NCBI RefSeq assembly: GCF_001570425.1
Contig: NZ_BCSX01000029.1
Coordinates: 1-58,522 of the forward strand
From: Mycolicibacterium brisbanense
GTDB taxonomy: Bacteria > Actinomycetota > Actinomycetes > Mycobacteriales > Mycobacteriaceae
DNA: 58,522 nucleotides
Direction: 5' to 3'
Shown: positions 16,976 to 26,368 of the stretch, piece after piece
How the letters are laid out: each line of letters opens with the position of its first letter
Position numbering within the stretch: position 1 is the stretch's first letter
Made by a program: the position numbers and the translations under genes
Notes under the pieces: generated by a model
Seen by the model: only the letters and a program-made list of their open reading frames with translations
Databases searched by the model: none
Told to the model about the DNA's origin: nothing

Positions 16976-18712
16976 TCAGTCCAGGATGCGGCGAGCCACG
17001 TTGGTGGAAACCAGGTCGAGCAGCTCGTCGGCGCGTCCGGCCAGGATGGTCCGGATCGCGTACAGCGAGAAGCCCTTGGCCTGTTCGACGGTGATGGCCG
17101 GCGGGATCGACAGTTCCTGGCGCGCGGTGACGACGTCGACGACGGCGGGCCCGTCGTGGGCGAAGGCGTCTGCCAATGCCCGTTCCAGGGCGGCCGGCTC
17201 GGTCACGCGGCGACCGAACACACCCATCGACTGGGCGACGGCAGCGAAGTCGGGATTGACCAGGTCGGTGCCGAAGGTGACGATGCCCGCCGCTTTCATC
17301 TCCAGCTCGACAAAGTTGAGCGACGAGTTGTTGAACACGATCAGCTTGACGGGCAACCGGTTCTGGATCAGCGTCACCAGTTCGCCGAAGAGCATGGTCA
17401 GCCCACCGTCACCGGCGAAGGCAACCACTTGCCTGCCGGGATAGGCGGTCTGCGCGCCGATCGCATGAGGCAGCGCGTTGGCCATGGTGCCGTGGTTGAA
17501 CGACCCGATCAGCCTGCGCCTGCCGTTCATGGTGAGGTAGCGCGCGGCCCACACGACCGGTGACCCGACGTCACAGGTGAACACGGCGTCATCGCTGGCG
17601 AGCCGGTTGGCAAGCGCGGCAACGTATTCGGGCCGGATCGGGGTTTTGCCCCGGTCGTTGACGGCCAGAGCGTCCAGGGATGCACGGGTTTTCGCGTAGT
17701 GCCGCAGCGCCCGGTTCAGGTGTTCGCGATCGGTCTTGGCACGCAGCTGGGGTTGCAGTGCGGCGAGGGTGTCCTTGACGGTGCCCCGCAGGCCGAGGTC
17801 GATCGGCGTGCGCCGGCCCAGGTTTCGGCCGCGAGTGTCGACCTGGATGATCGTCGCACCTTCGGGATAGAACTGTTGATACGGAAAATCGGTGCCGAGC
17901 ATCAACAGGGTGTCGGCCTCTTTGATGGCCTTGTATCCCGATGCGAATCCGAGCAGCCCGGTCATCCCAACGTCGAACGGGTTGTCGTATTCGATGAATT
18001 CCTTGCCACGCAACGCATGCACGATCGGCGCCTGCAGTGTCGCGGCCAGCTCGATCAGCTCATCGTGCGCGCCTGCCACCCCCGCACCACCGAGGATGGT
18101 GACCCGCTCGGCGGCATTGAGCAGATCCGCGGCACGGCGTACCGATTCGTCGTCGGGGCGCATGATCGAATGCGTCGGAAGCACCGGGCGCGAGGTCCAC
18201 CCTGAACCTCCGGTGCGCGCCAGGAAAATCTCCCCGGGCACGACGACGACCGCTACCCCCTTCTCCTCGACCGCGGCGCGCATCGCCATCTCGAGGATGC
18301 GCGGCGCCATCTCCGGGGTGCTCACCAATTCGCAGTAGACGCTGCACTCGCCGAACAGCTGCTGCGGGTGGGTCTCCTGGAAGTACTCCGAGCCGATCTC
18401 GGTGCGTGGGATGTGCGCGGCGATGGCCAGTACCGGAACCCGGCTGCGCTGCGCGTCGAACAGACCGTTGATGAGATGCAGATTGCCGGGCCCGCAGCTA
18501 CCCGCGCAGACGGCCAACTGACCGGTCAGTGCCGCGTCTGCCGCGGCGGCGAACCCTGCCGTTTCCTCATGCCGGACGTGTTCCCACGTGATGGACTCAG
18601 AGCGCCGGATGGCATCGGTGAACCCGTTGAGGCTATCGCCGGGCAGGCCATACACCCGCCGAACCCCACTGGCACTCAACGCCGAGATCACCTGGTCTGC
18701 AACGGTTGCCAT
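16976..18712 (-). CDS. poxB: Pyruvate dehydrogenase (quinone), PoxB-like
   Basis: Thiamine-diphosphate flavoenzyme of 578 residues that would convert pyruvate to acetate and CO2 and pass electrons to quinone at the membrane. The ThDP-activating Glu is in WEHVRHEETAGFAAAADAAL. The central FAD domain covers about residues 180-330. The C-terminal ThDP/Mg motif GDG with downstream NN is in AFAGDGGLTMLFGELVTL and IVFNNS. The C-terminal tail (AKGFSLYAIRTILAGRADELLDLVSTN) closely follows the lipid-activated tail of E. coli PoxB, so membrane recruitment is likely. An SDR gene lies upstream on the same strand with a hairpin between. Confidence 0.9.
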   Translation of the reverse strand: MATVADQVISALSASGVRRVYGLPGDSLNGFTDAIRRSESITWEHVRHEETAGFAAAADAALTGQLAVCAGSCGPGNLHLINGLFDAQRSRVPVLAIAAHIPRTEIGSEYFQETHPQQLFGECSVYCELVSTPEMAPRILEMAMRAAVEEKGVAVVVVPGEIFLARTGGSGWTSRPVLPTHSIMRPDDESVRRAADLLNAAERVTILGGAGVAGAHDELIELAATLQAPIVHALRGKEFIEYDNPFDVGMTGLLGFASGYKAIKEADTLLMLGTDFPYQQFYPEGATIIQVDTRGRNLGRRTPIDLGLRGTVKDTLAALQPQLRAKTDREHLNRALRHYAKTRASLDALAVNDRGKTPIRPEYVAALANRLASDDAVFTCDVGSPVVWAARYLTMNGRRRLIGSFNHGTMANALPHAIGAQTAYPGRQVVAFAGDGGLTMLFGELVTLIQNRLPVKLIVFNNSSLNFVELEMKAAGIVTFGTDLVNPDFAAVAQSMGVFGRRVTEPAALERALADAFAHDGPAVVDVVTARQELSIPPAITVEQAKGFSLYAIRTILAGRADELLDLVSTNVARRILD

Positions 18713-18729
18713 GACGCCTCCCGGTATGC

Positions 18730-18780
18730 GATGTGGGCGTCACCGGTCGCATGCGGAGCATGGCCGGTCACGCCCGCATC
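18730..18780 (-). terminator. Hairpin between SDR and poxB
   Basis: Imperfect 19-bp stem (18730-18748 and 18762-18780) four bp past the SDR stop. No U-tract follows. It would end or attenuate SDR transcription before poxB. Confidence 0.5.
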
Positions 18781-18783
18781 ACT

Positions 18784-19551
18784 CTACTTGGGAGCGAAGC
18801 GCTGGCCGGCGTCCAACCGGATGCACTGGCCGTTGAGCATGGGGTTCTCGACGATCGCGAGGGCGAGCTTGGCGTACTCCTCGGGGCGGCCTAGCCGCTT
18901 CGGGAATGCGGCGTCTTTGGTCAGTTGCGTGGCGAACTCGTCTGGGATGCCCTGGGTCAACCCGGTCGCGAAGAGGCTGGGCGCGATGGCGAGCACCCGG
19001 ATACCCATGCTGCCCAGGTCACGGGCCATGGTCAGGGACATGCCCGCGATCGCGGCCTTTGATGCGGTGTAGGCGACCTGGCCGATCTGCCCCTCGAAGG
19101 CCGCGATCGAGGCGGTGTTGATGATGACGCCGCGTTCCTCGGCCTCGGCGTCGACCGGCTGGTTCTTGCTCATCTGCCAGGCCGCGAGCCGGCTGACGTT
19201 GAATGTCCCGATCAGGTTGAGGTCGACGCTGGCGCGAAACGAGTCCAGGCTGTGTGGGCCATTCTTGCTGATGGTTCGCTCGCCGATACCGCCGCCGGCG
19301 GTGGTGACCGCGATGTGCAGGCCGCCGAGACCGGCCACGGCCCGCTCCAGGGTCTCCTCGGTGCCCGTGAAGTCGGTGACGTCCACCTCGAAGAACGAGC
19401 CACCGATCTCGTCGGCGACGTCCTTGCCCTTGGACTGCGGCCGGTCCAGCACCGCGACGGTGGCACCCCGCTTGGCCAGCGCCTCCGCAGTCGCCTTGCC
19501 GAAGCCTGATGCGCCACCGACGACGATGGCCTTCTTGCCTTCGATCTCCAT
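18784..19551 (-). CDS. SDR, 3-hydroxyacyl-CoA dehydrogenase-like
   Basis: Short-chain dehydrogenase of 255 residues from the ATG at 19551, preceded by GGGAGCGGG. The NAD loop is VVGGASGFGKATAEAL with an acidic residue after beta-2 (VLDRPQ), indicating NAD. The catalytic Ser (NTASIAAFEG) and YTASK are present. The insertion after beta-5 and the motif GQIGQVAYTASKAAIAGMSL resemble human HSD17B10-type 3-hydroxy-2-methylacyl-CoA dehydrogenases (M. tuberculosis Rv1144 group), so a role in branched-chain or fatty acid beta-oxidation is likely. No other beta-oxidation genes are adjacent. Confidence 0.88.
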   Translation of the reverse strand: MEIEGKKAIVVGGASGFGKATAEALAKRGATVAVLDRPQSKGKDVADEIGGSFFEVDVTDFTGTEETLERAVAGLGGLHIAVTTAGGGIGERTISKNGPHSLDSFRASVDLNLIGTFNVSRLAAWQMSKNQPVDAEAEERGVIINTASIAAFEGQIGQVAYTASKAAIAGMSLTMARDLGSMGIRVLAIAPSLFATGLTQGIPDEFATQLTKDAAFPKRLGRPEEYAKLALAIVENPMLNGQCIRLDAGQRFAPK

Positions 19552-19700
19552 CCCGCTCCCTTTCCAAAAATGACGACATTTGTAAAGCAACCTATCCGAT
19601 GGATGCCTTTCGGTAAGCCATTCCGGTGCGGTCGGTGTGACGGGCAGGCCGTCATGGTTTCGTCAGCTCTGCAGCGGCCGTCCGCAGGTAGCTTGTGAAT

Positions 19701-21242
19701 ATGGCCGATCGGACAGCTCCCGCGCCTGCGCTGGCCGGTGTCGCAGCGGCAGCAGTGGCCGTTGGCGTCACCGGATTGCTGGCGGTGCTGTTCGGGCCCG
19801 CCTCCGATGCCCGCACGGCGGTCGGATCTGCGGTCATCGATCTGACCCCCGGGCCGGTACGGGAGTGGGCCATCACGACTTTCGGTACCGCCGACAAGCC
19901 GATGCTGACCGTTGCGGTGCTTGTCGTCATCGCCACGATCGCCGCGGTGGCCGCCACCTGGGAAACAAGCAGAGTGCCGGTGGGCAGCATCGCCATCGGG
20001 CTCGGCGGCGTCGCCGGCTGCGCGGCGGTGCTGTCACGAGCCGGGGCGAGCTGGTCGGCCGTGATTCCGACGATCATCGGCACACTGTGCGGGATCGCCG
20101 CATTGCGCCTGTTGGTCTCAAAAGGGTTGCGCGACAAGCCCGTCGCCGACGACGGTGTGGATCCCGGCCGCCGCCGGTCACTGGTGACCCTGGGCCTGCT
20201 GGCCGCCGGTGTGGTCAGCGGCGTGGCCGGCGTGGTGTTGTCCCGGTTGGCATCCTCGGTCACCGACGACCGCAACGCCTTCGCATTGCCGCGACCACTC
20301 CATCCGGCACCGCCCGTGCCGCCCGCGGTTCAGCCCGAGGGTGTTGCCGTGCCGTCGTTCATCACGCCGTCGGCACGCTTCTACCGGATCGACACCGCGC
20401 TGACCGTGCCGCAGCTCAGCCGCGACGACTGGCGGATGCGCATCCACGGGATGACCGACCGCGAAATCACTTTGCGCTGGGCCGATCTGGAGCGCTTCGA
20501 GGTCGTCGAGAAGGTCGTGACGCTGACATGCGTGTCCAATCCGGTCGGCGGCAACCTGATCTCCAACGCCACCTGGACGGGTTACCGGGTGCGGGATCTG
20601 CTGGCGGCGGCCGGTATTCACCCCGACGCCGACATGGTGCTCTCGACGTCGGTGGACGGTTTCACCGCGGGCACGCCGGTCGATGCACTCACCGACGGAC
20701 GCGACGCGCTGCTGGCGATCGGGATGAACGGTGAGCCGCTGCCCACCGAGCACGGCTACCCGGCCCGCCTCGTAGTGCCCGGACTCTACGGTTACGTGTC
20801 CGCCACCAAGTGGGTGACCGATCTGGAACTGACCCGCTTCGACCGCGCCGAGGCGTACTGGACCAGGCTCGGCTGGTCGGCGCGCGGCCCGATCAAGACG
20901 GAGTCACGCATCGACGTCCCGCGCGACGGGCAACGGGTCGACCGCGGCCCGGTGCGGTTCGGCGGGGTCGCGTGGGCCCAGCACCGTGGGGTGCGCGCGG
21001 TCGAGGTGCGCATCGACGGGCCTGGGCACCAAGGTGATTGGCAGCAGGCTCAGCTGGGCGCCGCGTACTCCGACGACACCTGGCGGTTGTGGAGCTTCGA
21101 CTGGACGGCCACCGACCCCGGCCGGTACACCATCATCGTGCGGGCCACCGACAACACCGGCACGGTTCAGACACCCGAGTTGGCCGATCCGGTGCCGGAC
21201 GGTGCCACCGGCTGGCACCGCGTGACCTTCGACGTGACGTGA
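19701..21242 (+). CDS. Membrane-bound SUOX-type molybdopterin oxidoreductase
   Basis: 513 residues. The N-terminal about 190 residues hold four or five membrane segments (LAGVAAAAVAVGVTGLLAVLF, MLTVAVLVVIATIAAVAATW, GLLAAGVVSGVAGVVLSRL). They are followed by an oxidoreductase molybdopterin domain with the Mo-ligand Cys in VVTLTCVSNPVGGNLISN and the cofactor-contacting KWVTDLELTRFD region. A C-terminal Ig-like dimerisation domain of sulfite oxidases ends the protein. It should face outside the membrane. It resembles M. tuberculosis Rv0218. The ATG at 19701 is preferred to the GTG at 19695 because AGGTAG is 9 bp upstream. Likely reactions are sulfite or sulfoxide chemistry, as for MsrP/YedY, but the substrate is not known. 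Confidence 0.88.
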   Translation: MADRTAPAPALAGVAAAAVAVGVTGLLAVLFGPASDARTAVGSAVIDLTPGPVREWAITTFGTADKPMLTVAVLVVIATIAAVAATWETSRVPVGSIAIGLGGVAGCAAVLSRAGASWSAVIPTIIGTLCGIAALRLLVSKGLRDKPVADDGVDPGRRRSLVTLGLLAAGVVSGVAGVVLSRLASSVTDDRNAFALPRPLHPAPPVPPAVQPEGVAVPSFITPSARFYRIDTALTVPQLSRDDWRMRIHGMTDREITLRWADLERFEVVEKVVTLTCVSNPVGGNLISNATWTGYRVRDLLAAAGIHPDADMVLSTSVDGFTAGTPVDALTDGRDALLAIGMNGEPLPTEHGYPARLVVPGLYGYVSATKWVTDLELTRFDRAEAYWTRLGWSARGPIKTESRIDVPRDGQRVDRGPVRFGGVAWAQHRGVRAVEVRIDGPGHQGDWQQAQLGAAYSDDTWRLWSFDWTATDPGRYTIIVRATDNTGTVQTPELADPVPDGATGWHRVTFDVT

Positions 21243-21385
21243 TCCTGCCCACCCCCTGCACCGCGAGCGTGCGCGTCTGTCGCCCGACACGCCGTGTTCA
21301 GTAGGCATTTCGCGCACACTCAGCACAGTCGACCGCGCCAAAAATGCTTCGACGTCTCCGCCCCGGTCGAATACATTGTCGTGAC

Positions 21386-21754
21386 ATGACACCAGCACAA
21401 CATTGGCGCGACACGCTGCGCCGCGGGCTGATGTCGGCACGCAAGGCCCGCGGCACCCCGCGCGTCGTCGCGTTGCGGTCGGCGCTCAGCGCGATCGACA
21501 ACGCCGAAGCCCCCCAGGTCGCCGCCGTTGCGGCATATTCCGCAGGCCCCTTCGCCGCGTCGGTGCCGGGCCTGGGTGCCACCGAGGTCGCCCGGCTCGA
21601 GCTCTCCGACGCCGAGATTCGTCGCCTCATCGAATCCGAGGTCGACGAACGCCTGTCGGCCGCAGATGAATTCGTGGCCGCGGGCTATCACGTCCGGGCG
21701 GCCGAGCTGCGCTCGCAGGCCGCGGTGCTGGTCCAGGCGCTGAGAAATGTCTGA
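21386..21754 (+). CDS. GatB/YqeY-like protein
   Basis: 122-residue helical protein from the ATG at 21386. The N-terminal part (WRDTLRRGLMSARKARGTPRVVALRSALSAIDNAEA) has the YqeY arrangement of an initial helix, a lysine/arginine-rich turn and LRSALSAIDNAE, which parallels LRLLLAAIKNxEI in the family. The C-terminal half also follows YqeY (LSDAEIRRLIESEVDERLSAADEF). YqeY resembles the tRNA-binding tail domain of GatB, so tRNA-linked activity is possible but unproven. It lies 21 bp upstream of ligB in the same direction. Confidence 0.7.
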   Translation: MTPAQHWRDTLRRGLMSARKARGTPRVVALRSALSAIDNAEAPQVAAVAAYSAGPFAASVPGLGATEVARLELSDAEIRRLIESEVDERLSAADEFVAAGYHVRAAELRSQAAVLVQALRNV

Positions 21755-21775
21755 CCGTCGTGGCACCCTGAACGC

Positions 21776-23299
21776 ATGCTGCTTGCCGAGGTTGTCGCCG
21801 CATCCGCCGACGTGGCGGCGAGCTCGGGACGGCTGGCCAAAACCGAGCGCATCGCCGCGCTGCTGACGGCGGTTGCCGCCGCAGGGGACCCCGTCGAGGT
21901 CGTGGTCGCCTGGCTCTCGGGCGAGCTGCCGCAACGCCAGATCGGCGTGGGCTGGGCGGGGTTGCGTGACCTGCCGACGCCCGCAGTCGCCCCGATCTTG
22001 ACCATCACCGACGTGGACAGCCGGCTCACCGCGATCGGCGCGGTCACCGGCAAAGGTTCCCAGGCCCACCGGGCCCGCCTGGTTCACGAGCTGTTCGGCG
22101 CTGCCACCCCCGGTGAACAGACCTTCCTGCGCCGGCTGCTCGGCGGTGAGTTGCGGCAGGGCGCGCTGGCCGGGGTGATGGCCGATGCCATCGCGCGCTC
22201 GTCGGGAATCCCCGCTGCCGAGGTGCGCCGCGCGGCCATGTTGGCCGGCGACCTGCCTGCCGTCGCATCCGCAGCGCTCACCGGCGGCATCACCGCGGTG
22301 CAGGCCTTCGGCCTGCAGGTGGGTCGCCCGGTGGGGCCGATGCTGGCGCAGACCGCACGCGATATCGACGACGCCCTCGAAAGGCTCGGCGGTACAGCCG
22401 TTCTGGAGACCAAGCTGGACGGCGCACGGGTGCAGATCCACCGCGCCGGGTCCGACGTGTCCATCTACACCCGCAGCCTCGACGACGTCACCTCGCGCTT
22501 GCCGGAGGTGGTCGCGGCGACCCTGGCGCTTCCGGTCACCGACCTGATCGCCGACGCCGAGGCCATCGCCCTGCGTCCCGACGGCAGGCCCCACCGGTTC
22601 CAGGTCACCGCCTCGCGTTTCGGCCGCCGGAATCCAACCGACGAGGTGCCGCTGTCGGTGTTCTTCTTCGACCTGCTGCACGTCGACGGGCGTGACCTCC
22701 TCGACCTGCCGACCCTCGAACGCCGGGCCGCACTCGATGCGATCGTCCCGCCTTCCCGTCGCGTCGACCACATCGTGACTGCCGACCCCGAGCAGGCCCG
22801 CGGGTTCGTGGCCGCGACGCTGGCCGCCGGGCACGAAGGCGTGATGGCGAAGTCCCCACAAGCGCCGTACGAGGCAGGGCGCCGCGGTGCGGGATGGCTC
22901 AAGGTCAAGCCGGTGCTCACCTTGGATCTGGTGGTGCTCGCCGTGGAATGGGGCTCGGGGCGACGCACCGGCAAGCTCTCGAACATCCATCTGGGCGCAC
23001 GCGATCCGGCAACCGGCGGATTCGTGATGCTGGGCAAGACGTTCAAGGGCATGACCGACGCGATGCTTGCCTGGCAGACCGAACGCTTCACCGAACTCGC
23101 CGACGGCCCCACCGACGGGTACGTGGTGAAACTGCGGCCCGAGCAGGTCGTCGAGATCGCGTTCGACGGTGTGCAGGGCTCGTCACGGTATCCCGGTGGC
23201 ATGGCGCTGCGGTTTGCCCGTGTGCTGCGTTACCGCGACGACAAATCGCCTGAAGAGGCCGACACCATCGAGACTGTTCGCGCCCTGTACGAACGCTGA
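21776..23299 (+). CDS. ligB: ATP-dependent DNA ligase LigB
   Basis: 507-residue ligase that seals nicks using ATP. It has an N-terminal DNA-binding helical domain of about 190 residues (EQTFLRRLLGGELRQGALAG is a hallmark of this archaeal/eukaryal-like ligase I subgroup). The adenylation motif is ETKLDGARVQIH with nucleophile Lys213. Motifs III (SVFFFDLLHVDG), IV (EGVMAKSPQAPYEAG) and V (WLKVKPV) follow, then a C-terminal OB fold ending in the VEIAFDGVQGSSRYPGGMALRFARVLRYRDDK segment. It corresponds to M. tuberculosis LigB (Rv3062), which is dispensable in that species. cstA follows after 46 bp. Confidence 0.95.
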   Translation: MLLAEVVAASADVAASSGRLAKTERIAALLTAVAAAGDPVEVVVAWLSGELPQRQIGVGWAGLRDLPTPAVAPILTITDVDSRLTAIGAVTGKGSQAHRARLVHELFGAATPGEQTFLRRLLGGELRQGALAGVMADAIARSSGIPAAEVRRAAMLAGDLPAVASAALTGGITAVQAFGLQVGRPVGPMLAQTARDIDDALERLGGTAVLETKLDGARVQIHRAGSDVSIYTRSLDDVTSRLPEVVAATLALPVTDLIADAEAIALRPDGRPHRFQVTASRFGRRNPTDEVPLSVFFFDLLHVDGRDLLDLPTLERRAALDAIVPPSRRVDHIVTADPEQARGFVAATLAAGHEGVMAKSPQAPYEAGRRGAGWLKVKPVLTLDLVVLAVEWGSGRRTGKLSNIHLGARDPATGGFVMLGKTFKGMTDAMLAWQTERFTELADGPTDGYVVKLRPEQVVEIAFDGVQGSSRYPGGMALRFARVLRYRDDKSPEEADTIETVRALYER

Positions 23300-23345
23300 G
23301 GAGGGTTCCGCCACGCGACCGCGGCGGCGATGAAAAGATCGGCCC

Positions 23346-25646
23346 ATGGCCACACCCACCGCGTCCGACCGGATCGAGGAGACCGACGGCGACGTCACCT
23401 ACATCCGCACCGACAAGGATCTGCCGCCGGTGGCGATCATCGACCGGTCCCCCATCACCACGCGGCACAAAATCGTCTTCGCGATCATCGCGCTCGTCGG
23501 CGCCATCGCCTGGGCGGTGATCGCGTTCTTCCGCGGGGAGACCGTCAACGCGGTCTGGTTCGTGATCGCCGCGATCTGCACCTACGTCATCGGTTTCCGG
23601 TTCTACGCCCGGCTGATCGAGATGAAGATCGTCAAACCGCGCGACGACAATGCCACTCCGGCAGAACTTTTCGAGAACGCCACCGACTACGTGCCCACCG
23701 ACCGGCGTGTGCTGTTCGGTCACCACTTCGCAGCCATCGCCGGAGCCGGCCCGCTGGTCGGCCCGGTGCTGGCCATGCAGATGGGCTACCTGCCGGGGAC
23801 CATCTGGATCATCGTCGGCGCGGTGGTGGCCGGCTGCGTCCAGGACTATCTGGTGCTCGCCATCTCGGTCCGCCGCCGCGGCCGGTCACTGGGCCAGATG
23901 GCACGTGACGAGCTCGGCGCCATCGGCGGCGTGTCCGCTATCGTCGGCGTGCTGGTCATCATGGTGATCCTGCTGGCGGTCCTGGCCCTGGTGGTGGTCA
24001 ACGCCCTGGCCGAAAGCCCGTGGGGCGTGTTCTCCATCGCGATGACCATTCCGATCGCCATCTTCATGGGGCTGTATCTGCGATTCCTGCGCCCCGGCCG
24101 GGTGTCGGAGGTGTCGCTCATCGGCGTTGTGCTTCTGCTGCTCGCGGTGGTCTCCGGCGGGTGGGTTGCCGAAACCGACTGGGGCGCCGACTGGTTCACC
24201 TTGTCGAAGGTGACGCTGTCATGGTGCATCATCATCTACGGCCTGGCCGCCTCAGTACTGCCGGTATGGCTCCTGCTGGCGCCCCGCGACTATCTCTCGA
24301 CGTTCATGAAGGTCGGCACCATCGCGCTGCTGGCCCTCGGCATCCTCATCGCCCGGCCGGTGATGGAGGCGCCCGCCATCTCGCAGTTCGCCACCAGCGG
24401 CACCGGCCCGGTCTTCGCGGGCTCGCTGTTCCCGTTCCTGTTCATCACCATCGCCTGCGGTGCTCTGTCGGGCTTCCACTCCCTGATCTCCTCGGGCACG
24501 ACCCCGAAGCTGCTGGAGAAGGAAAGCCAGATGAGACTCATCGGGTACGGCGGCATGCTCACCGAGTCGTTCGTCGCGATCATGGCGTTGATCACCGCGG
24601 CGATCATCAACCAACATCTGTACTTCGCCATCAACGCGCCATCGGCGCAGACCGGGACCACCGCGCAGACCGCGGCCACCTACGTCAACGGCCTCGGCCT
24701 GTCCGGTTCCCCCATCACGCCGGAGCAGATCACCGCGGCGGCCGAGGGTGTCGGAGAGGAGACCGTCGTGTCGCGCACCGGCGGCGCGCCGACCCTGGCG
24801 TTCGGCATGTCCGAGGTGCTGCATCAGGTGTTCGGCGGGGCCGGCCTCAAGGCGTTCTGGTACCACTTCGCGATCATGTTCGAGGCGCTGTTCATCCTCA
24901 CGACCGTCGATGCGGGCACGCGGGTGGCGCGGTTCATGCTCTCCGATGGTCTGAGCAACCTCGGCGGCCCCATGAAGAAGTTCCGCAACCCGAGCTGGCG
25001 GGTGGGCGCGTGGGCCTGCAGCATCATCGTGGTGGCGGCATGGGGATCGATCCTGTTGATGGGCGTGACCGATCCGCTGGGCGGCATCAACACGCTGTTT
25101 CCGCTGTTCGGCATCGCCAACCAGTTGCTGGCCGCAATCGCGCTGACCGTGGTCACCGTCGTGGTGATCAAGCGCGGACTGGTGAAATGGGCCTGGATTC
25201 CCGGGGTTCCGCTGATGTGGGATCTCGTCGTCACCATGACGGCGTCCTGGCAGAAGATCTTCTCCGGCGACCCCAAGGTCGGTTACTGGAAGCAGCATTC
25301 GCAGTACGTCGCGGCCAAGGAAGCCGGCAAGTCGACATTCGGTGCCGCCAAGAACCCGGACCAGATCGACGCCGTCATCCGCAACACGTTCATCCAGGGC
25401 ACGCTCTCGGTGATCTTCGCGGTGCTCGTACTGATCGTGTTCGTCGCCGGTGTGGTGATGGCACTGCGGGCGCTGCGCGGCACCGGCAGGCCGCTGGCCG
25501 AGGACGACCCGGTGCCGTCGCGCATCTTCGCGCCATCGGGCCTGATCCCGACTCAGGTCGAGAAGGAGGTGCAGAAACAATGGGACGCCTTGCCGGGCGC
25601 ACACGCCGGGCCGCACGCCAAATCGGTTGGTACATCGCCACATTGA
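23346..25646 (+). CDS. cstA: Carbon starvation protein A, peptide/pyruvate transporter
   Basis: Polytopic membrane transporter of 766 residues with roughly 16-18 hydrophobic segments. Family landmarks are FGHHFAAIAGAGPLVGPVLA, GYLPGTIWIIVGAVVAGCVQDY, CGALSGFHSLISSGTTPKLLE and TTVDAGTRVARFMLSD. CstA proteins import peptides or pyruvate during starvation. The 3' end overlaps a small YbdD-like gene by 67 bp, the arrangement seen for cstA-ybdD in enterobacteria. Position matches Rv3063c, although there it is on the opposite strand relative to ligB as I recall. No catabolite-control site was identified in the 46-bp gap after ligB. Confidence 0.95.
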   Translation: MATPTASDRIEETDGDVTYIRTDKDLPPVAIIDRSPITTRHKIVFAIIALVGAIAWAVIAFFRGETVNAVWFVIAAICTYVIGFRFYARLIEMKIVKPRDDNATPAELFENATDYVPTDRRVLFGHHFAAIAGAGPLVGPVLAMQMGYLPGTIWIIVGAVVAGCVQDYLVLAISVRRRGRSLGQMARDELGAIGGVSAIVGVLVIMVILLAVLALVVVNALAESPWGVFSIAMTIPIAIFMGLYLRFLRPGRVSEVSLIGVVLLLLAVVSGGWVAETDWGADWFTLSKVTLSWCIIIYGLAASVLPVWLLLAPRDYLSTFMKVGTIALLALGILIARPVMEAPAISQFATSGTGPVFAGSLFPFLFITIACGALSGFHSLISSGTTPKLLEKESQMRLIGYGGMLTESFVAIMALITAAIINQHLYFAINAPSAQTGTTAQTAATYVNGLGLSGSPITPEQITAAAEGVGEETVVSRTGGAPTLAFGMSEVLHQVFGGAGLKAFWYHFAIMFEALFILTTVDAGTRVARFMLSDGLSNLGGPMKKFRNPSWRVGAWACSIIVVAAWGSILLMGVTDPLGGINTLFPLFGIANQLLAAIALTVVTVVVIKRGLVKWAWIPGVPLMWDLVVTMTASWQKIFSGDPKVGYWKQHSQYVAAKEAGKSTFGAAKNPDQIDAVIRNTFIQGTLSVIFAVLVLIVFVAGVVMALRALRGTGRPLAEDDPVPSRIFAPSGLIPTQVEKEVQKQWDALPGAHAGPHAKSVGTSPH

Positions 25647-25783
25647 TGGGCGACAATCACTACCGGCGCTACGTCGAGCATCGGGCCCGCACCCACCCCG
25701 GCGAGCCGGTGCTCACCGAGCGCGACTACTGGAAGATGCGCCATCGGCACACCGAGGCCAACCCCGGCGCACGCTGCTGCTGA
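25580..25783 (+). CDS. ybdD: YbdD/YjiX-like small protein
   Basis: 67-residue protein nested in the 3' end of cstA in a different frame. A strong AAGGAGGT sits 9 bp before the ATG at 25580, inside cstA codons. The sequence contains the family core GDNHYRRYVEHRARTHPGEPVLTERDYWKMRH, rich in aromatic and basic residues, and ends with two cysteines. In enterobacteria the equivalent small protein is needed for CstA- or BtsT-type pyruvate uptake, so it is probably a transporter partner. The long frame upstream of this start is an out-of-frame shadow of cstA. Confidence 0.88.
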   Translation: MGRLAGRTRRAARQIGWYIATLMGDNHYRRYVEHRARTHPGEPVLTERDYWKMRHRHTEANPGARCC

Positions 25784-25953
25784 CCCGGTTGCGGCGAGAC
25801 GACGGGTTGTGGCGTGAAAACGGCCATATTTCGCAATAATCCGTCATCTCGGCGAACTGTTCGCCCCACGTCGTAGGCTGATGCCTATGACGCCGATCAC
25901 AGGCCGCGCGGGGTGAGTGCGACGCCGTCCGACGTCGCGCGTGGAGTGTGACC

Positions 25954-26319
25954 GTGAACATCCAACCGCCCGCGGGATACCACACCGTGACACCGCGCAT
26001 GGTGGTGGCGGATGTCGTTGCTGCCGTGGAGTTCCTGCGAACGGTGTTCGGAGCCACCGGTGAGGTGTACCCCGACCGCCCGGCTGAAATGCGTATCGGT
26101 GACTCGTTGGTCATGATCAGCGCGGCAGGCGAGCGCGAGCTGTTCCCGGCGTTTCTGTACATCTACGTCGACGACGCCGACCGCGCCTACCACCGCGCGA
26201 TCGCCGCAGGCGCCACGAGCGTGGAAGCACCGCTCGACACACCGTACGGCGACAGACGGGCCATGGTTGCCGACCCACACGGCAACGTGCTTCAGATCGC
26301 CCACCGCCGCACCGGGTGA
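25954..26319 (+). CDS. VOC superfamily (glyoxalase/bleomycin-resistance fold) protein
   Basis: 121-residue single-domain protein from the GTG at 25954 (GGAG 7 bp upstream; a GTG at 25948 is too close to that site). It shows paired beta-alpha-beta-beta-beta units: VTPRMVVADVVAAVEFLRTVFGATGEVYP, then LYIYVDDADRAYHRAIAAGATSVEAP and DRRAMVADPHGNVLQIAH. The last unit keeps the DPxGNxxQIA pattern of PhnB/YdfO-like members. Metal residues cannot be assigned with confidence. The substrate is unknown and the neighbours give no clue. Confidence 0.82.
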   Translation: MNIQPPAGYHTVTPRMVVADVVAAVEFLRTVFGATGEVYPDRPAEMRIGDSLVMISAAGERELFPAFLYIYVDDADRAYHRAIAAGATSVEAPLDTPYGDRRAMVADPHGNVLQIAHRRTG

Positions 26320-26368
26320 ATCCACCCGGTGCAGCGCACCAGCCGCCAAGCTGGACGCCCGCGAGCCC

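Noticed and set aside
24020..25579. Long plus-strand frame overlapping cstA
   Set aside because: Out-of-frame shadow of cstA; only its last 67 codons from 25580, with their own ribosome binding site, are a real gene.
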